Shown piece by piece: positions 32,859 through 44,320 of a DNA stretch of 64,000 nucleotides. A program made the translations under genes and the position numbers. The stretch is from Nemertoderma westbladi. Taxonomy: Eukaryota > Xenacoelomorpha > Nemertodermatida > Nemertodermatidae. The notes beneath the pieces were generated by a model. That model was not told where the DNA came from, made no database searches, and worked only from the letters and a program-made list of their open reading frames with translations. The first letter of the stretch is position 1, and the number at the start of each line of letters is the position of its first letter. The stretch lies in the NCBI GenBank assembly GCA_032718475.1, contig JAUCBJ010000373.1, forward strand, positions 23,460 to 87,459, in the 5' to 3' direction.

Positions 32859-33290
32859 TCAAGAATTCCAAATATACGTTGGAGTTACTGCGTTTATCCG
32901 GTTCTTTAACGTCTTCTCTTTCGAGTCGATTTCGAATAGAATTTTGCATTCGATTTTCAGTTTATCGTTCCGACTCCGCTGGGTAGGATATTTAAATAGT
33001 ACCATTTCCCTTTCGGTGTCGACATCGTCCGTATCGTGTAAATCGATAGGATGACCAGTAGTTAAGAAGTCCATATACGTACCATTACGATGCGTATAGT
33101 GAGCGGTGAATTTTCTATAGTCCAATTCACGCGTAAGTTGCTCTTGGGACATTAGCGGTTCGATATAACGACCATCGTCCTCCGTAGTAGTTGGACCAGC
33201 GTCGCCGCGTATCAAGCTATCAACAAACGCTTGTAAAGGTAGAGTATATCGCTCCCTGATACCAAGATCATCTTCTATCAACTCAGTCAT
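32859..33290 (-). CDS. Unrecognised 143-aa ORF of inner element
   Basis: ATG at 33290, TGA at 32859. An acidic to mixed protein starting MTELIEDDLGIRERYTLPLQ, with no signal peptide, membrane segment or motif I can name. It is followed on the same strand by the decayed frames at 31856-32858, so it may be the N-terminal part of a longer 3' ORF now broken. Confidence 0.4.
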   Translation of the reverse strand: MTELIEDDLGIRERYTLPLQAFVDSLIRGDAGPTTTEDDGRYIEPLMSQEQLTRELDYRKFTAHYTHRNGTYMDFLTTGHPIDLHDTDDVDTEREMVLFKYPTQRSRNDKLKIECKILFEIDSKEKTLKNRINAVTPTYIWNS

Positions 33291-34880
33291 ATCTGCTATA
33301 TGAGTTTATCAATATTATAATGAGTTTATATTTAGGCTAGCGGGCGTCGCTGCCTACCCCTCTCGGCCCCCGGACAGCACAAGATCCTCAGCGCTGGTGT
33401 ACTTTCGCCAATGTGCCTATCGCCAACGTCGTAGCTGCACAACGACCACAACAACCAGCGCGAGTCACTCCACCGTCCGTCCCAAAGGCTTAGATTTACT
33501 TCAGGTTCTTACTGGAGAGTTAGGGCTACTTTCACAATTGCGACTCGCTACTGTAAACACACTTTAGTAGTAACATTCACCTATAAACGCACAAATTCCA
33601 CACAACTGTCACAAATCGCACACATTCGGGCCATTTGTCCGTTAGTCAGTGCCTTCCAGAATGCCACGTTATTATTGGGTATCCTGGGATACTAGCAGTG
33701 TGCTATTTATTCCCTATGCTATTCAATGGGGCAAGCCTTTATTGTTCTTTTAACTCACTTCTAATTCTAGCGTGGTTGTTGCCATGGTGCCATTATGGAA
33801 AGCTAGCAGTAGAATTAGAGTAATTCTCATGCATACAGATCTGGGATGCTATTTAATAGTAATTCTTTAATTGTCAATATTTCTCTTTATACATGATTTT
33901 ATGAATTTTATCGGCTATTGACTATATATTGGAGATTCTCGCATACTAATATACTTAATAGGGTGAATCTCCGCTCCCATGATCTACTAATTTATGGAAT
34001 TTTGGGAATGTTATAAATTGTATAAAAATGACAATTTATCAAATTTATTAAAAGATGAATTTAAATTTATTCCCGTAAATTTTATTATTTAATATTAAAT
34101 AGACACAATTTTATTCCAGAACATGTCTGGGGACTGGGATCCTTGATTCTAGGAAATTGATCTTTTTAAGAATATCGGTAAGTGTTACGATATCTTAATA
34201 GACTAGAATTTTAAAGGATCTAAAATTTGACAGATTTTGTAAATATTAATAATTAATATTTAGGATGGGCACCAGTTTATTCCAGAACTTGTCTGGGGAC
34301 GTTAACCACTGATTCTAGAATTTTGTCTTTCAAGTATATCGGTGGGTGCTGCGATATCTTAATCGACTAGAATTGCAGATGGTCAAAGGGTTTTACAGAT
34401 TTATTTTGCGTTATACGCTACTGTTAAAGGGACATCACGCTACTATATGTATTATTTAATATACGGTATGAGAGCAATATCGCACGAAGCAATGTCAGTG
34501 AGAAGAGGCAAGTCATTTCCAAGGTCTACCCAGAGCTTGGTTTAGCCAAGACACGAGGATCTGAATTTTACATTCCTAATACTCTACTTTACCAATAATA
34601 CTTGAATATAGTAGGAGCTTTATTGTACTTTAATAAGTACGGATATTTCATCTTACTGTAGTTACGTATTTGTAATGTAATACGGACAGTAAGGAAAGAG
34701 AAAAAGAATTATTTCTCGCCATTGCACTAAATATATAATATATAAGTAATTAAGTAATAAACGCGAATATATATTGCACTAATCTACTAAATAATCGCTA
34801 AAATAACATTCTACTAAATAAAATTAAAGAAAACGATTATTGTGACGGGATCCAAGAAGGATCCCGGTTTATCCGGTTTG
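33291..34880. other. Non-coding interior of inner element
   Basis: No ORF. It contains an imperfect tandem duplication of about 170 bp: TTTATTCCAGAACATGTCTG at about 34109 and TTTATTCCAGAACTTGTCTG at about 34277, both followed by TCTGGGGAC, GATTCTAG, a TATCGGT...GATATCTTAAT block and GACTAGAATT. The remainder is AT-rich. Confidence 0.5.
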
Positions 34881-36253
34881 TCAATTCACGCGTCCCCGCC
34901 GTGTGTGGAAGATAAAAGAGTTTACGTTGTTCGTTGTATATAATGTTCGGGATATGTATAGTATAGATATAGATAATGGATAAGATAAATATTGTTGTAC
35001 GCGGAAGGCGGGAAACGGTAATTGAAATCCCGGTACTTCCCTAGCTAAACTACTGCTACTGTAACACCAATAACACTGAGATAACTGAATGAGATAACTG
35101 ACGTTTTCTTGCTGCGCAAACCACTTCGTTCGAAGTTGTAGCGTGGGCAGATAATGTTTTTCGAAATGGTCAGCGAAACGACGGGATAACAACTGCATAA
35201 GTTGCCAAGTTTGCCGGCAGTATTCGTCTCCGTCTGTGATTTCCGATTGTGGGAGCATGGCTACAGGTTTCTTCAGTAGGAAGTGCGCGGGTGTTAGCGC
35301 TTCTAGGGAATCGGGACTCGATGAGACTGGCATAAGCGGTCTCTCGTTGAGATAGGCAGCTATTTCCTCCATTAACGTCCGCAAAAGTTCGTCGGTGAGA
35401 TACGCGCGGCATGGCAACAGGAAATACTTATCGGAATCCTCATAACATTGTAGGAGTCTCAGCATCTGTTTGTTGGTTTCCTCATGCTCCTGGTAACTGA
35501 TCTTCTCCTTTAGAAACCTGTCGGATATCTTGTATTGGGGAAGGTCTTTAACAACATGGACTCGTGCAGATGTTGATGGAGCATCATCACTATTGGTCTT
35601 TGTCCCGGAGTAATGATGATGAAAACATCGTTTTAAATAGGTGACGGCTTTACAGAGCCGATTCCAGGAACTGTAGTGACGTATCGCTCTCTGCAAGAGA
35701 GGTGAGAGTCCTTGCGCGATATCTGGTATTCCAGATTTCCAATCCTTGTCACGGATTTCCAAGACTTCTTTAGTCGTGGCGGTGGGTTTCTGATCCAAAG
35801 CATCCTCTCCGGAAGTAAATAATACAGATAGATCAACTGCAGGTTTAAACAACTTCGATTTACTCGCTCGAGTTTTGGGTTTAACTTTCTCCGCTCCCTT
35901 GGCCTGTCTGATCTCTGCTGTTGTGAGATGGGGAGGCCATTCTTCTTCTTCTCTGTAGAGAAAGTCGGGTCCTCCTAACCATTCGGGAGTATTTACCAAT
36001 TCCTTTGGAGTCGCTCCTCGGGACGCGATGTCTGCTGGATTAATCATTCCGGGGCAATGTCTCCATTGGTCCATCTTCGTGCGACTAAGTATGATGGCTA
36101 CCCTGTTGGTAACGAAGACGCTGAACTGACAGACTTCATTGGTTATATACTCTAACACGAGTAAAGCGTCGGTCCAATAGACAGTTTTCTCTAATGGATA
36201 GTCAATCTGTTCGGTTACATTCCGGCCGATGGCTGTAGCGTATAGAGCCGCTT
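34881..36253 (-). pseudogene. Inner element pol: A17/RNase H end and integrase remnant
   Basis: The open frame enters from the upstream pol region (no ATG needed) and runs to 34881. It starts with Pao-type A17/RNase H sequence (ATAIGRNVTEQ, then WRHCPG...PADIASRG...W..GP.FL). It then passes to a segment ending in an integrase C-terminal part and a DUF5641-like tail (AYLNERPLMP, LTPAHFLL, FADHFEKHYLPTLQLRTKW). The HHCC zinc domain and the D,D-35-E core expected between these are absent, so an internal deletion of several hundred codons is inferred near 35500-35650. The C-terminal 80 residues after WFAQQENV no longer resemble the family, suggesting a further shift. A small tandem duplication near 36245-36285 separates this frame from the RT frame. 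Confidence 0.8.
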
Positions 36254-37409
36254 TTAACGCTTTAACGCTTTTAGCCGCTTAAGCTGCTTTCGAGGAACTT
36301 TCAACTTGTTGTTGATTAATGCCTTAGAAGTAACCAGGGCGACTTTGATTCCATCCGGAGTTTCCACCCTTAGATAGGCTACTATACCTATTCCCATATC
36401 GCTGGCGTCTCCAAACACATGGAGTTGATAGGAATACGTAGGGAGAACATGACCAAAATATGAACGGGAAATTATAAAATCCTCGATAGCTGGCAGAGAA
36501 TCTTCCCATTTCATCCACTTCTTCAATAATTCTCCCTTAAGTGGATCGTCCCATGAGTGGTTTTCAAGCCACATTTGTTGTACCAAACTACGAGCAATCA
36601 ATATAACTGGGCTAATAAATCCCAATGGATCGAAATAAGTGCTCAGTATACTTAAGCAAATCCGTTTGGTTCGAACTGGATTATCTCGCTGTTTTAGCTG
36701 GAAAAACAGGATATCTCGCTCTGTGTCCCATTTCAAACCGAGTGTCTTGGTTTCTGGAAGATCATCTTTGATTAGGTCTAGGTCTTTTGCTCCTCGATCT
36801 TCTACCGGGATCGATTCCAGAAACTCACGGGAGTTGCTGGTGAATTTAGTTAATCGAAATCCACCTCTTTTTAAGCACTCTACTGTTCCTTTGGCGACAT
36901 CAATGGCTTCTTCGACTGATGGAAGGGACTTTAAATTGTCGTCCATGTATATATCCCGTTTGATGTTGTCGATCACCTCTTCAGAGAAGGCGTCCCGGTT
37001 GTCATCAGCAGTGGTACGCACCACTGAGCAGGCGTTTGAAGGGCTTGAGATTATCCCAAAAGCCTGGATGGTCATCCAATACTCCACCGGTTTCTGGTTG
37101 AGGTCTCCTTCAGGCCACCACAGAAATCGTAGGCTATCTCGATCCCTATCCAGCGCCTTGACTTGTAAGAACATGCCTTCTATATCGGAGGCGAAAGCGA
37201 TTGAATATTGTCGTAATCTTAAGAGTATTCCCAACAAGGATTGGAGTAAGTTGGGTCCTGGTAACAACTCGGAATTAAGGGATTGGCCCATGTAGAGGGC
37301 GGAGCCGTCAAATACTACTCGTACCTCATGAGGTTTACCGGGTTTGGGAACGTAATGATGTGTTAAATAATACGTTCTCTCAGTTATAGGTGTTTCTTCC
37401 GGTACTCGC
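36254..37409 (-). pseudogene. Inner element reverse transcriptase
   Basis: BEL/Pao reverse transcriptase. The frame 37291-36254 contains FASDIEGMF (motif A aspartate), QAFGIISSP (motif B) and IYMDDNL (catalytic Y.DD), then the A17 region with YFDPLGF..P and GDASDMGIGIVAY. The start of the RT (VRVVFDGSA region) is readable upstream to about 37409 in the same frame. A shift at about 37412-37420 separates it from the protease frame, where a TGA closes that ORF. The nucleotide-binding and catalytic residues look intact, although the polyprotein is broken. Confidence 0.9.
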
Positions 37410-39059
37410 TCACCCTTTGTTAATAAATTTCTTCAACTGCGTCTGATACATTTCTTTAGCTGAAGAGTTTGCCGTAAGGCGTCGATGTAGTTGAGCAATT
37501 CTTTTCTCCGCCAAGGGTCTGTTGTATATGAACTTTGGTTCTCGCTTTCGGAAAGGTAGACCGATTTCATATCTACCTTGATCTTTAAGAAAACGTGTAG
37601 TTGTCTCTTGGATCTGCTTGGCTCTTTCTTCTTCTACCGATAGGGCCTTATCGTAGGAATTGGGCTCTACAGCCTCTTGAGTAAAGAATCGTACGGCGTG
37701 TTCATCCCGAGTTTTGGCATTATAACGTTCAATGACGTCATTCAGTTCGTCGTTATAGTCGACTCGTTCTGATGGACGAATGAGCTGACATAGGTTCACT
37801 TGGTTTTGCCAAGTCTCGTTTTCCGTAAGGAGATCAATGGTATTCTCCTCGTCGAAGAGTTGGTGGATATCGTCGTTATCTGAGGAGTATGGTGTTCCCT
37901 CAGTTGGATCGTCTAACTCACTGCTCTCCACTTCCCATTCTCTTACTTGATATACCTGATCTTTTGGTAATCTTTCCATGAGAGTTCTACGGGAAGGGCC
38001 AGTAAAGTACCAACCCACTCTAGTTCTTCCCGCATAGGCTTGTAGTGGTTGCAGTTGAGCAGGCCGTTTCTCCAATGTCTCGAGCGCCTCATGCGCATTT
38101 TGACCGATGAGTATTTGCACTCCAGGGTAATCGGTATTGAATCTAGGTATATCAAGCTGCTGGTTGAAATCGTCCTCATCCCAGTTATAAGGTTCCACTT
38201 GGCTGGTAGCGAAGTTCTTTATCGCTACCATTTTTACTGACCTTATGCTGTGTTCTCCTAGTTCATCCTGGGGGGTGGACAACGCACCTACATAATAATC
38301 CGCTATTACTGTAGATTTCCAAACCTGCTTAATTCCTGACATGTTTAACTTAGTTCGGAACTTGGGTTGTCCAGCAAAGATGTCTTCGGCTAGTTCTTTG
38401 TCGATGAATGTTCCTGTGCTACCGGAGTCAAGGAGGGCGTTCACTATATAACTCCTTTCAGGTCCGTGGACCCTTAACTGTACTACAGGAAATTCTCGGA
38501 TTCCTACATTGGAAGTTGGTGCTTTCCAAGATGGTTGTCGATCAGAAGTAGTTAGGGTGAGCTCGCTGTCGGTGTCCTTTTCATACGTAAGTGCTCGATA
38601 TACTGCGGTATTTATCATGTAACAGGATTCGTCTTCGTCGGAGAATTCGTCCGTATAGAATCCTTCCATCTCAGAACTTTGGTCAGTGTCGTTCACATCA
38701 CTGAATTGGACATGTAGTTCGGAATCACTTACCTGACTCGGGCTGTTTCGCTCGAATTCAATGTGCAACAAGATATGATGTTTCGCACCGCACTTTGTAC
38801 ACCTTGCGTCGGAGTAACAGGTTCGCCGTTGGTGTCCTTGTCTGAGGCAATTATAACACAACAGCTTATCCCACATGACTTCCCGTCTATCCTTTAATGA
38901 TTTCTTTAGGAATTCATCACACATATTCAAACGGTGGGGCCTGTCACACAGCGCACATTTTGGTTTGATGTTACTTACCTTATTTTGAGTAACGTTGTGC
39001 ACACTCGTTCTTTCTTCGGGCTTTCTTACCTGAATTCTCTTAGGAGAAGTAGGAGGGGT
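37410..39059 (-). pseudogene. Inner element knuckles plus protease, copy A
   Basis: A CCHC region (CALCDRPHRLNMC, CYNCLRQGHQRRTC, CTKCGAKHH) is followed by an acidic linker and a DUF1758-type retropepsin with DSGST as the catalytic aspartate motif. It ends at 37410 by TGA. The segment 37801-39059 is a close copy of 39871-41129 (offset exactly 2070 at both ends). The upstream side joins a copy of the leader/ORF1 segment with no gag between. Confidence 0.9.
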
Positions 39060-39063
39060 CTTA

Positions 39064-39870
39064 TAGACCTACGGTGTTGGACTAGCCTAGGGTCTGATAC
39101 TACTACTGGAGGGATGATCTTTCTTACAGTAGGAGGTGAGTTGAACTTCGGTCTCACACGTTCCATACTCCTGTCTGGGTCACAGATGGTCGTATCTAGG
39201 AGACTGTCTGACAGGTTTTGCTTTGTGTCAGACATGTTTGTTTGTACAGTTGAATGCCTACTGCTATATTACAGTTAAAGCAAGTCTAGTAATTCAGTAT
39301 CAACTGTTAGCCTAGTAATTAATTACCGATACTGCTACTCAGTATAGCGTGATATATATATATATAATATATTAGAATACCGGTATGCTTATAGTATATA
39401 TATAAGTATTATTACAGACTAGATTTGTCACAGAATACCGGTATGTAATTTCAGCACAAATATATATAAATATATAATAGGCCTATCGTGAATACCGGTA
39501 TACAGCTTACACTTATAGTATATATAAGTATAATTATGGACTAGAATTAATTACAGAATACCGGTATAATTTCGGCCTAAATTTTATGGAAATAAATATA
39601 ATAAGCCTATTGTAAATACCGGTATGTCAATTATTTTAGAATAATTGAATTTCTGAATTTTAGGGGTTACTTGGTTACTTTACTTTACTTGATTACCGTT
39701 ATTTAAGCAGTAGTCCAACTGACATTAAGACCTAATTGATGTAAGACAGGCCTACTATTTATAAATCGTTTGAGTTGATTTATAATATATATATACCCGT
39801 ATAATGGGTTTTGTCAATATTTGAAATAAATGTTATTATTTCTAGGAAGGAGTCACTGCACAGAAGCTGT
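39064..39870 (-). repeat. Leader/ORF1 segment, internal copy B
   Basis: It duplicates 44149-44954 (offset 5084-5085) with few differences, including the start of the small MSDTKQ ORF (ATG at 39235). Here the ORF is cut short at 39026 by the junction with copy A of the protease segment. Confidence 0.9.
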
Positions 39871-41464
39871 TGGTTTTGCCAAGTCTCGTTTTCCGTAAGG
39901 AGATCAATGGTATTCTCCTCATCGAAGAGTTGGTTGATATCGTCGTTATCTGAGGAGTATGGTGTTCCCTCAGTTGGATCGTCTAACTCACTGCTCTCCA
40001 CTTCCCATTCTCTTACTTGATATACCTGATCTTTTGGTAATCTTTCCATGAGAGTTCTACAGGAAGGGCCAGTAAAGTACCAACCCACTCTAGTTCTTCC
40101 CGCATAGGCTTGTAGTGGTTGCGGTTGAGCAGGCTGTTTCTCCAATGTCTCGTGCGCCTCATGCGCATTTTGACCGATGAGTATTTGCACTCCAGGGTAA
40201 TCGGTATTGAATCTAGGTATATCAAGCTGCTGGGTGAAATCGTCCTCATCCCAGTTATAAGGTTCCACTTGGCTGGTAGCGAAGTTCTTTATCGCTACCA
40301 TTTTTACTGACCTTATGCTGTGTTCTCCTAGTTCATCCTGGGGGGTGGACAACGCACCTACATAATAATCCGCTATTACTGTAGATTTCCAAACCTGCAT
40401 AATTCCTGACATGTTTAACTTAGTTCGGAACTTGGGTTGTCCAGCAAAGATGTCTTCGGCTAGTTCTTTGTCAATGAATGTTCCTGTGCTACCGGAGTCA
40501 AGGAGGGCGTTCACTATATAACTCCTTTCAGGTCCGTGGACCCTTAACTGTACTACAGGAAATTCTCGGATTCCTACATTGGAAGTTGGTGCTTTCCAAG
40601 ATGGTTGTCGATCAGAAGTAGTTAGGGTGAGCTCGCTGTCGGTGTCCTTTTCATACGTAAGTGCTCGATACACTGCGGTATTTATCATGTAACAGGATTC
40701 GTCTTCGTCGGAGAATTCGTCCGTATAGAATCCTTCCATCTCAGAACTTTGGTCAGTGTCGTTCACATCACTGAATTGGACATGTAGTTCGGAATCACTT
40801 ACCTGACTCGGGCTGTTTCGCTCGAATTCAATGTGCAACAAGATATGATGTTTTGCACCGCACTTTGCACACCTTGCGTCGGAGTAACAGGTTCGCCGTT
40901 GGTGTCCTTGTCTGAGGCAATTATAACACAACCGCTTATCCCACATGACTTCCCGTCTATCCTTTAATGATTTCTTTAGGAATTCATCACACATATTCAA
41001 ACGGTGGGGCCCGTCACACAGCGCACATTTTGGTTTGATGTTACTTACCTTATTTTGAGTAACGTTGTGCACACTTGTTCTTTCTTCGGGCTTTCTTACC
41101 TGAATTCTCTTTGGAGACGTAGGAGGGGTTTTTCTTACCTGTTCTCTCCTGTCATTGGTTCGAGACTTGAATTTACTTACGTCTTTAGGCGTTTTATTGA
41201 CATAATAAGATCTTTCAGTGTCTTTCCCGCTGTCCTCTCCTTGAGAAGCCTGGCTTTCGCCGTCGTCGGTATAACACACTGGTGTTACCTTTCTCCTAGA
41301 AACGGGTTTCTCACTTACCTTGTTTTCCGGTGTCTTTTCTCTGGACTGCTTTAGAAGCTGTAATTTCACTTCTCCATCTAAGAATGATGACATGAAATCA
41401 GCCATGGTAGGGTCTCGTCGTTGTTGTTCCATCATATATAACACTTTCTTATCCCAGCGTGTAC
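39780..41464 (-). pseudogene. Inner element knuckles plus protease, copy A'
   Basis: The frame continues the gag C-terminus after a frameshift and carries the same CCHC cluster and DSGST protease as copy A, with scattered replacements. It runs out of homology after ETWQNQ at about 39870, where it reads into the duplicated leader and stops at 39780. It therefore lacks the downstream RT that copy A is joined to. Confidence 0.9.
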
Positions 41465-43864
41465 CTACTCCACCCTTCGGTAAAGTAGAGGCACGGCTCC
41501 AATAACCATAGAACTCTGATATTCATGAGACTTACCTAGCCAATCTAATTGTCTACAGATCTCCTGAATTTCATCGGAAAACTCTATAATCCCGCTGCTA
41601 ATGAATTTTCGGGGCGCTACCAATTTTGCATACAAATACCTAGCTATGTTATTCCTATTACCATACCTGATGTTTAGGGTATCCCAAACTTGTCTTAATC
41701 CATCTGGATGTCCAATAAACTTTAACGCCATTAACTTGGGAGATCCTTCCAAGCACTCGATGAGGAATCTAAGTTTCTCTCCATTAGATAGCACAGAGTT
41801 CTGTATGTTATCTTTGTAATATTCATTAAAAGGTAACCATTTCATCTCATCTCCATTGAACTTGACGATCTCTCCCACCTTTACCGCTTGACGGGCTTCG
41901 GTTCTAGCCATTTGATGCGTAAAACTTTCTTGGGCCATCGTGTTATTTAATATCGAGTTATCGGTATATAAATTTCTTGGATTATTATCAAGTCTATATG
42001 GAATATCATTGTCAACAGGTTTATAATTACCCTTAATAGGGTTTACTATTGGAGTTTCCACTTCGCTAGCAGTATAGATGTGTGTAGGCTCCACACCTTG
42101 CGCATGAAATACTTCAGACCTAACAGGTTGACACATTGTTACAGGGGGTGGTGGTATACCCTTTTGTGTATTTACTAATTTATCGCGTTCTAACGCGATA
42201 CTTTGCTGCACTTCTTGCAACTCTAACCTACTTTCCCTTACTGTGCCCTTGAACTGCTTAACAGTCTCCTGCATCTGCCCGAGCAGGAGATCCATCCCCC
42301 GCCGTCTCTCATCCACCCACTCGACTGCCGAAGCGGGAGCCACCAACGTAGTAGCGGGTGGACGGGGGACAACGGGCGACAAATCATTGATATTTCGCTC
42401 GGAGTCCAGAACAGGAACTGTCTCATGGGCTGTTCTGCTGGGCACAGGTAGTTTAGTGCTATGCAAAGGGAATTTAGAGGTAGGTTCTGGGAGTACAGGT
42501 GTCTCTATCACCGAAGGGGTGGCTTCGAGAACAGGCCTAATTATTTCAGGCTCATCTACTATAGTAGGGAGTCTTTCTATTTTAATTATTTGGTCTGTGG
42601 GTTCTGTACTACCTAAGTCTGTGCTAGCTAGTTGCCTTCTAACAGCTGGGGGCAAATCAGGCAATTTCTGACGGTGGGACATTCTTCTACGTCTGCTTAG
42701 ACGAGATCTATTTCCTCCGCCTTCAGGATCGGTGGTATCGCCTTCCTCAGATGATGTGTATCCCTGTCTCTTGGGAGTAGATCGCCTCATCATCTGCATT
42801 TGACTAGCTGTTAACTGTTTATTTATGCAGTCTTGATTCTCTTGAATGTTTTCCAATTCTAGTTGGGTGGTTTCTTCAGACGCTCTCCATTCTGCTTCTG
42901 CCTCTGCCGCTGCCACTGCTGCCTTTCTTTCCGCTTCGGCCGCTGCCACTGCCGCCTTTCTTTCCACTTCTACCGCCTTTCTTTCCGCTTCTGCCTCTGC
43001 CGCTGCCGCTGCCGCTGCCGCCGCCGCCGCTTTTCTTTCCACTTCTACCGCCTTTCTTTCCGCTTCTACCTCTGCCGCTGCCGCTGCCGCTGTCGCTTTT
43101 CTTTCCGCTTCTGCCGCTGCCACTGCTGCTGCCACTGTCGCTGTCTTTCTGTCTTCTATACGTTTTTTCTTTACTTGTTCTTCTTGGACTCTAGCGATGC
43201 GGAGGCGTTCATCAAATTTAGCTTGGTTCGCAGCTATCATATCCGCATCGATTGCGTCCAACACAAGCTTGGCTCCTTCACTATTAGGGCTAAGTCCATC
43301 CAGCCTTCTCCTCAACTCTTCATCACCTACAAAGCGTTGATAGTCTGACAGATAGATGTCAATAGCATACCTCTTATGCGGTTTCTCTGCTGTCGCTTCG
43401 CTTTCCACTTGGGAAAAGGTAGCGTCTGTTGATTCTCCATGGGTTGAGCGCTCAGCCAGCCGAGCTGTCCACTGGGCCGTTCCTTGAACCTGGAGACTCA
43501 CCCGCTGGAACCAAGTCTTTACAGCAACTTGCAACGACGTGTCTTGTCTTCTTTTCGAAGCTTCCTCAAAGGCCGATAGGATTAGTCTGATTCTTAGAAT
43601 TCTTTCTCGAACTTGATAAAGCAGCTCTCCCTGCTCTTGAGGTCCTTGGGGTTGTCGAAACAGTTGTTCCTCTAATCTCTCCAAAGAGCTGAAGAATCCC
43701 TGTACGTATCCTGCTGCGGACCTCTTCCACACAGCTGGATCGATGGTTTCTTTTGTTACTCCCATCCTGTGTATGTCTTCCCAGGCAGCTTCCGATAAGT
43801 CAAACGGTAGTCCGGGTCCGGGGAAGTTCCATTGCGACTCGACAATAGACTTCAGTTCTTCCAT
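41465..43864 (-). CDS. Inner element gag (799 codons)
   Basis: ATG at 43864. Residues 1-190 are a mixed helical N-terminus. About 225-345 is an Ala/Glu/Arg/Lys-rich segment with repeats of the AAAEAERKA type, likely coiled coil. About 345-600 is a disordered, Pro/Ser-rich part with RRSRLSRRRRMSH. The last 140 residues or so match the DUF1759-type gag core of BEL/Pao (VKFNGDE..WLPFNEYYKD, then RFLIECLEGSP). The frame ends prematurely at 41465, and homology continues in another frame (41444 downward), so a frameshift separates gag from the knuckle/protease region. It could be mutational or a recoding site. Confidence 0.85.
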   Translation of the reverse strand: MEELKSIVESQWNFPGPGLPFDLSEAAWEDIHRMGVTKETIDPAVWKRSAAGYVQGFFSSLERLEEQLFRQPQGPQEQGELLYQVRERILRIRLILSAFEEASKRRQDTSLQVAVKTWFQRVSLQVQGTAQWTARLAERSTHGESTDATFSQVESEATAEKPHKRYAIDIYLSDYQRFVGDEELRRRLDGLSPNSEGAKLVLDAIDADMIAANQAKFDERLRIARVQEEQVKKKRIEDRKTATVAAAVAAAEAERKATAAAAAAEVEAERKAVEVERKAAAAAAAAAAAEAEAERKAVEVERKAAVAAAEAERKAAVAAAEAEAEWRASEETTQLELENIQENQDCINKQLTASQMQMMRRSTPKRQGYTSSEEGDTTDPEGGGNRSRLSRRRRMSHRQKLPDLPPAVRRQLASTDLGSTEPTDQIIKIERLPTIVDEPEIIRPVLEATPSVIETPVLPEPTSKFPLHSTKLPVPSRTAHETVPVLDSERNINDLSPVVPRPPATTLVAPASAVEWVDERRRGMDLLLGQMQETVKQFKGTVRESRLELQEVQQSIALERDKLVNTQKGIPPPPVTMCQPVRSEVFHAQGVEPTHIYTASEVETPIVNPIKGNYKPVDNDIPYRLDNNPRNLYTDNSILNNTMAQESFTHQMARTEARQAVKVGEIVKFNGDEMKWLPFNEYYKDNIQNSVLSNGEKLRFLIECLEGSPKLMALKFIGHPDGLRQVWDTLNIRYGNRNNIARYLYAKLVAPRKFISSGIIEFSDEIQEICRQLDWLGKSHEYQSSMVIGAVPLLYRRVE

Positions 43865-43876
43865 TGTATATCCCGC

Positions 43877-44320
43877 CTAACTATCCTTGGTCGATCGCTT
43901 ACTTCTCGCCCAATCAATCTGGTGTTCCTCCACCGCAATCAATACCCTAGTGAGTACGGCTGCAGGAAGGATGAGAAGGGGATCCGAATAAACCGCATCT
44001 GCCATCTTTGCTCCGCACTCGGGTGTCAGCTCTACAGTATCCGCACTACTGGAGCTGTCGGGCTGCTGAGAAATAAGTTCTCGGCTCGAGTGTTGCTGCT
44101 GTTCCGCTGCTTCTTGGTCTCGCTTGACTTGAGCTCGAGTGCCTATGATAGACCTACGGTGTTGGACTAGCCTAGGGTCTGATACTACTACTGGAGGGAT
44201 GATCTTTCTTACAGTAGGAGGTGAGTTGAACTTCGGTCTCACACGTTCCACACTCCTGTCTGGGTCACAGATGGTCGTATCTAGGAGACTGTCTGACAGG
44301 TTTTGCTTTGTGTCAGACAT
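43877..44320 (-). CDS. Inner element small ORF upstream of gag (147 aa)
   Basis: ATG at 44320, stop at 43877, ending 12 bases before the gag ATG. It begins MSDTKQNLSDSLLDTTICDP, then a basic stretch and a Gln/Ser-rich part. No known domain. Its start lies in the duplicated segment 44149-44954 and the rest lies in gag-proximal sequence found only once. Confidence 0.5.
   Translation of the reverse strand: MSDTKQNLSDSLLDTTICDPDRSVERVRPKFNSPPTVRKIIPPVVVSDPRLVQHRRSIIGTRAQVKRDQEAAEQQQHSSRELISQQPDSSSSADTVELTPECGAKMADAVYSDPLLILPAAVLTRVLIAVEEHQIDWARSKRSTKDS

Noticed and set aside
39060-39070. Splicing as the cause of the gag-less leader-to-protease junction
   Set aside because: The bases kept at the junction (GTCTAT of the leader segment) would include the GT of a donor, so a GT-AG intron does not fit; template switching or deletion is simpler.
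42846-43340. Ala/Ser-rich + strand ORF of 164 codons
   Set aside because: Antisense shadow of the Ala/Glu-rich repeats in the inner gag.
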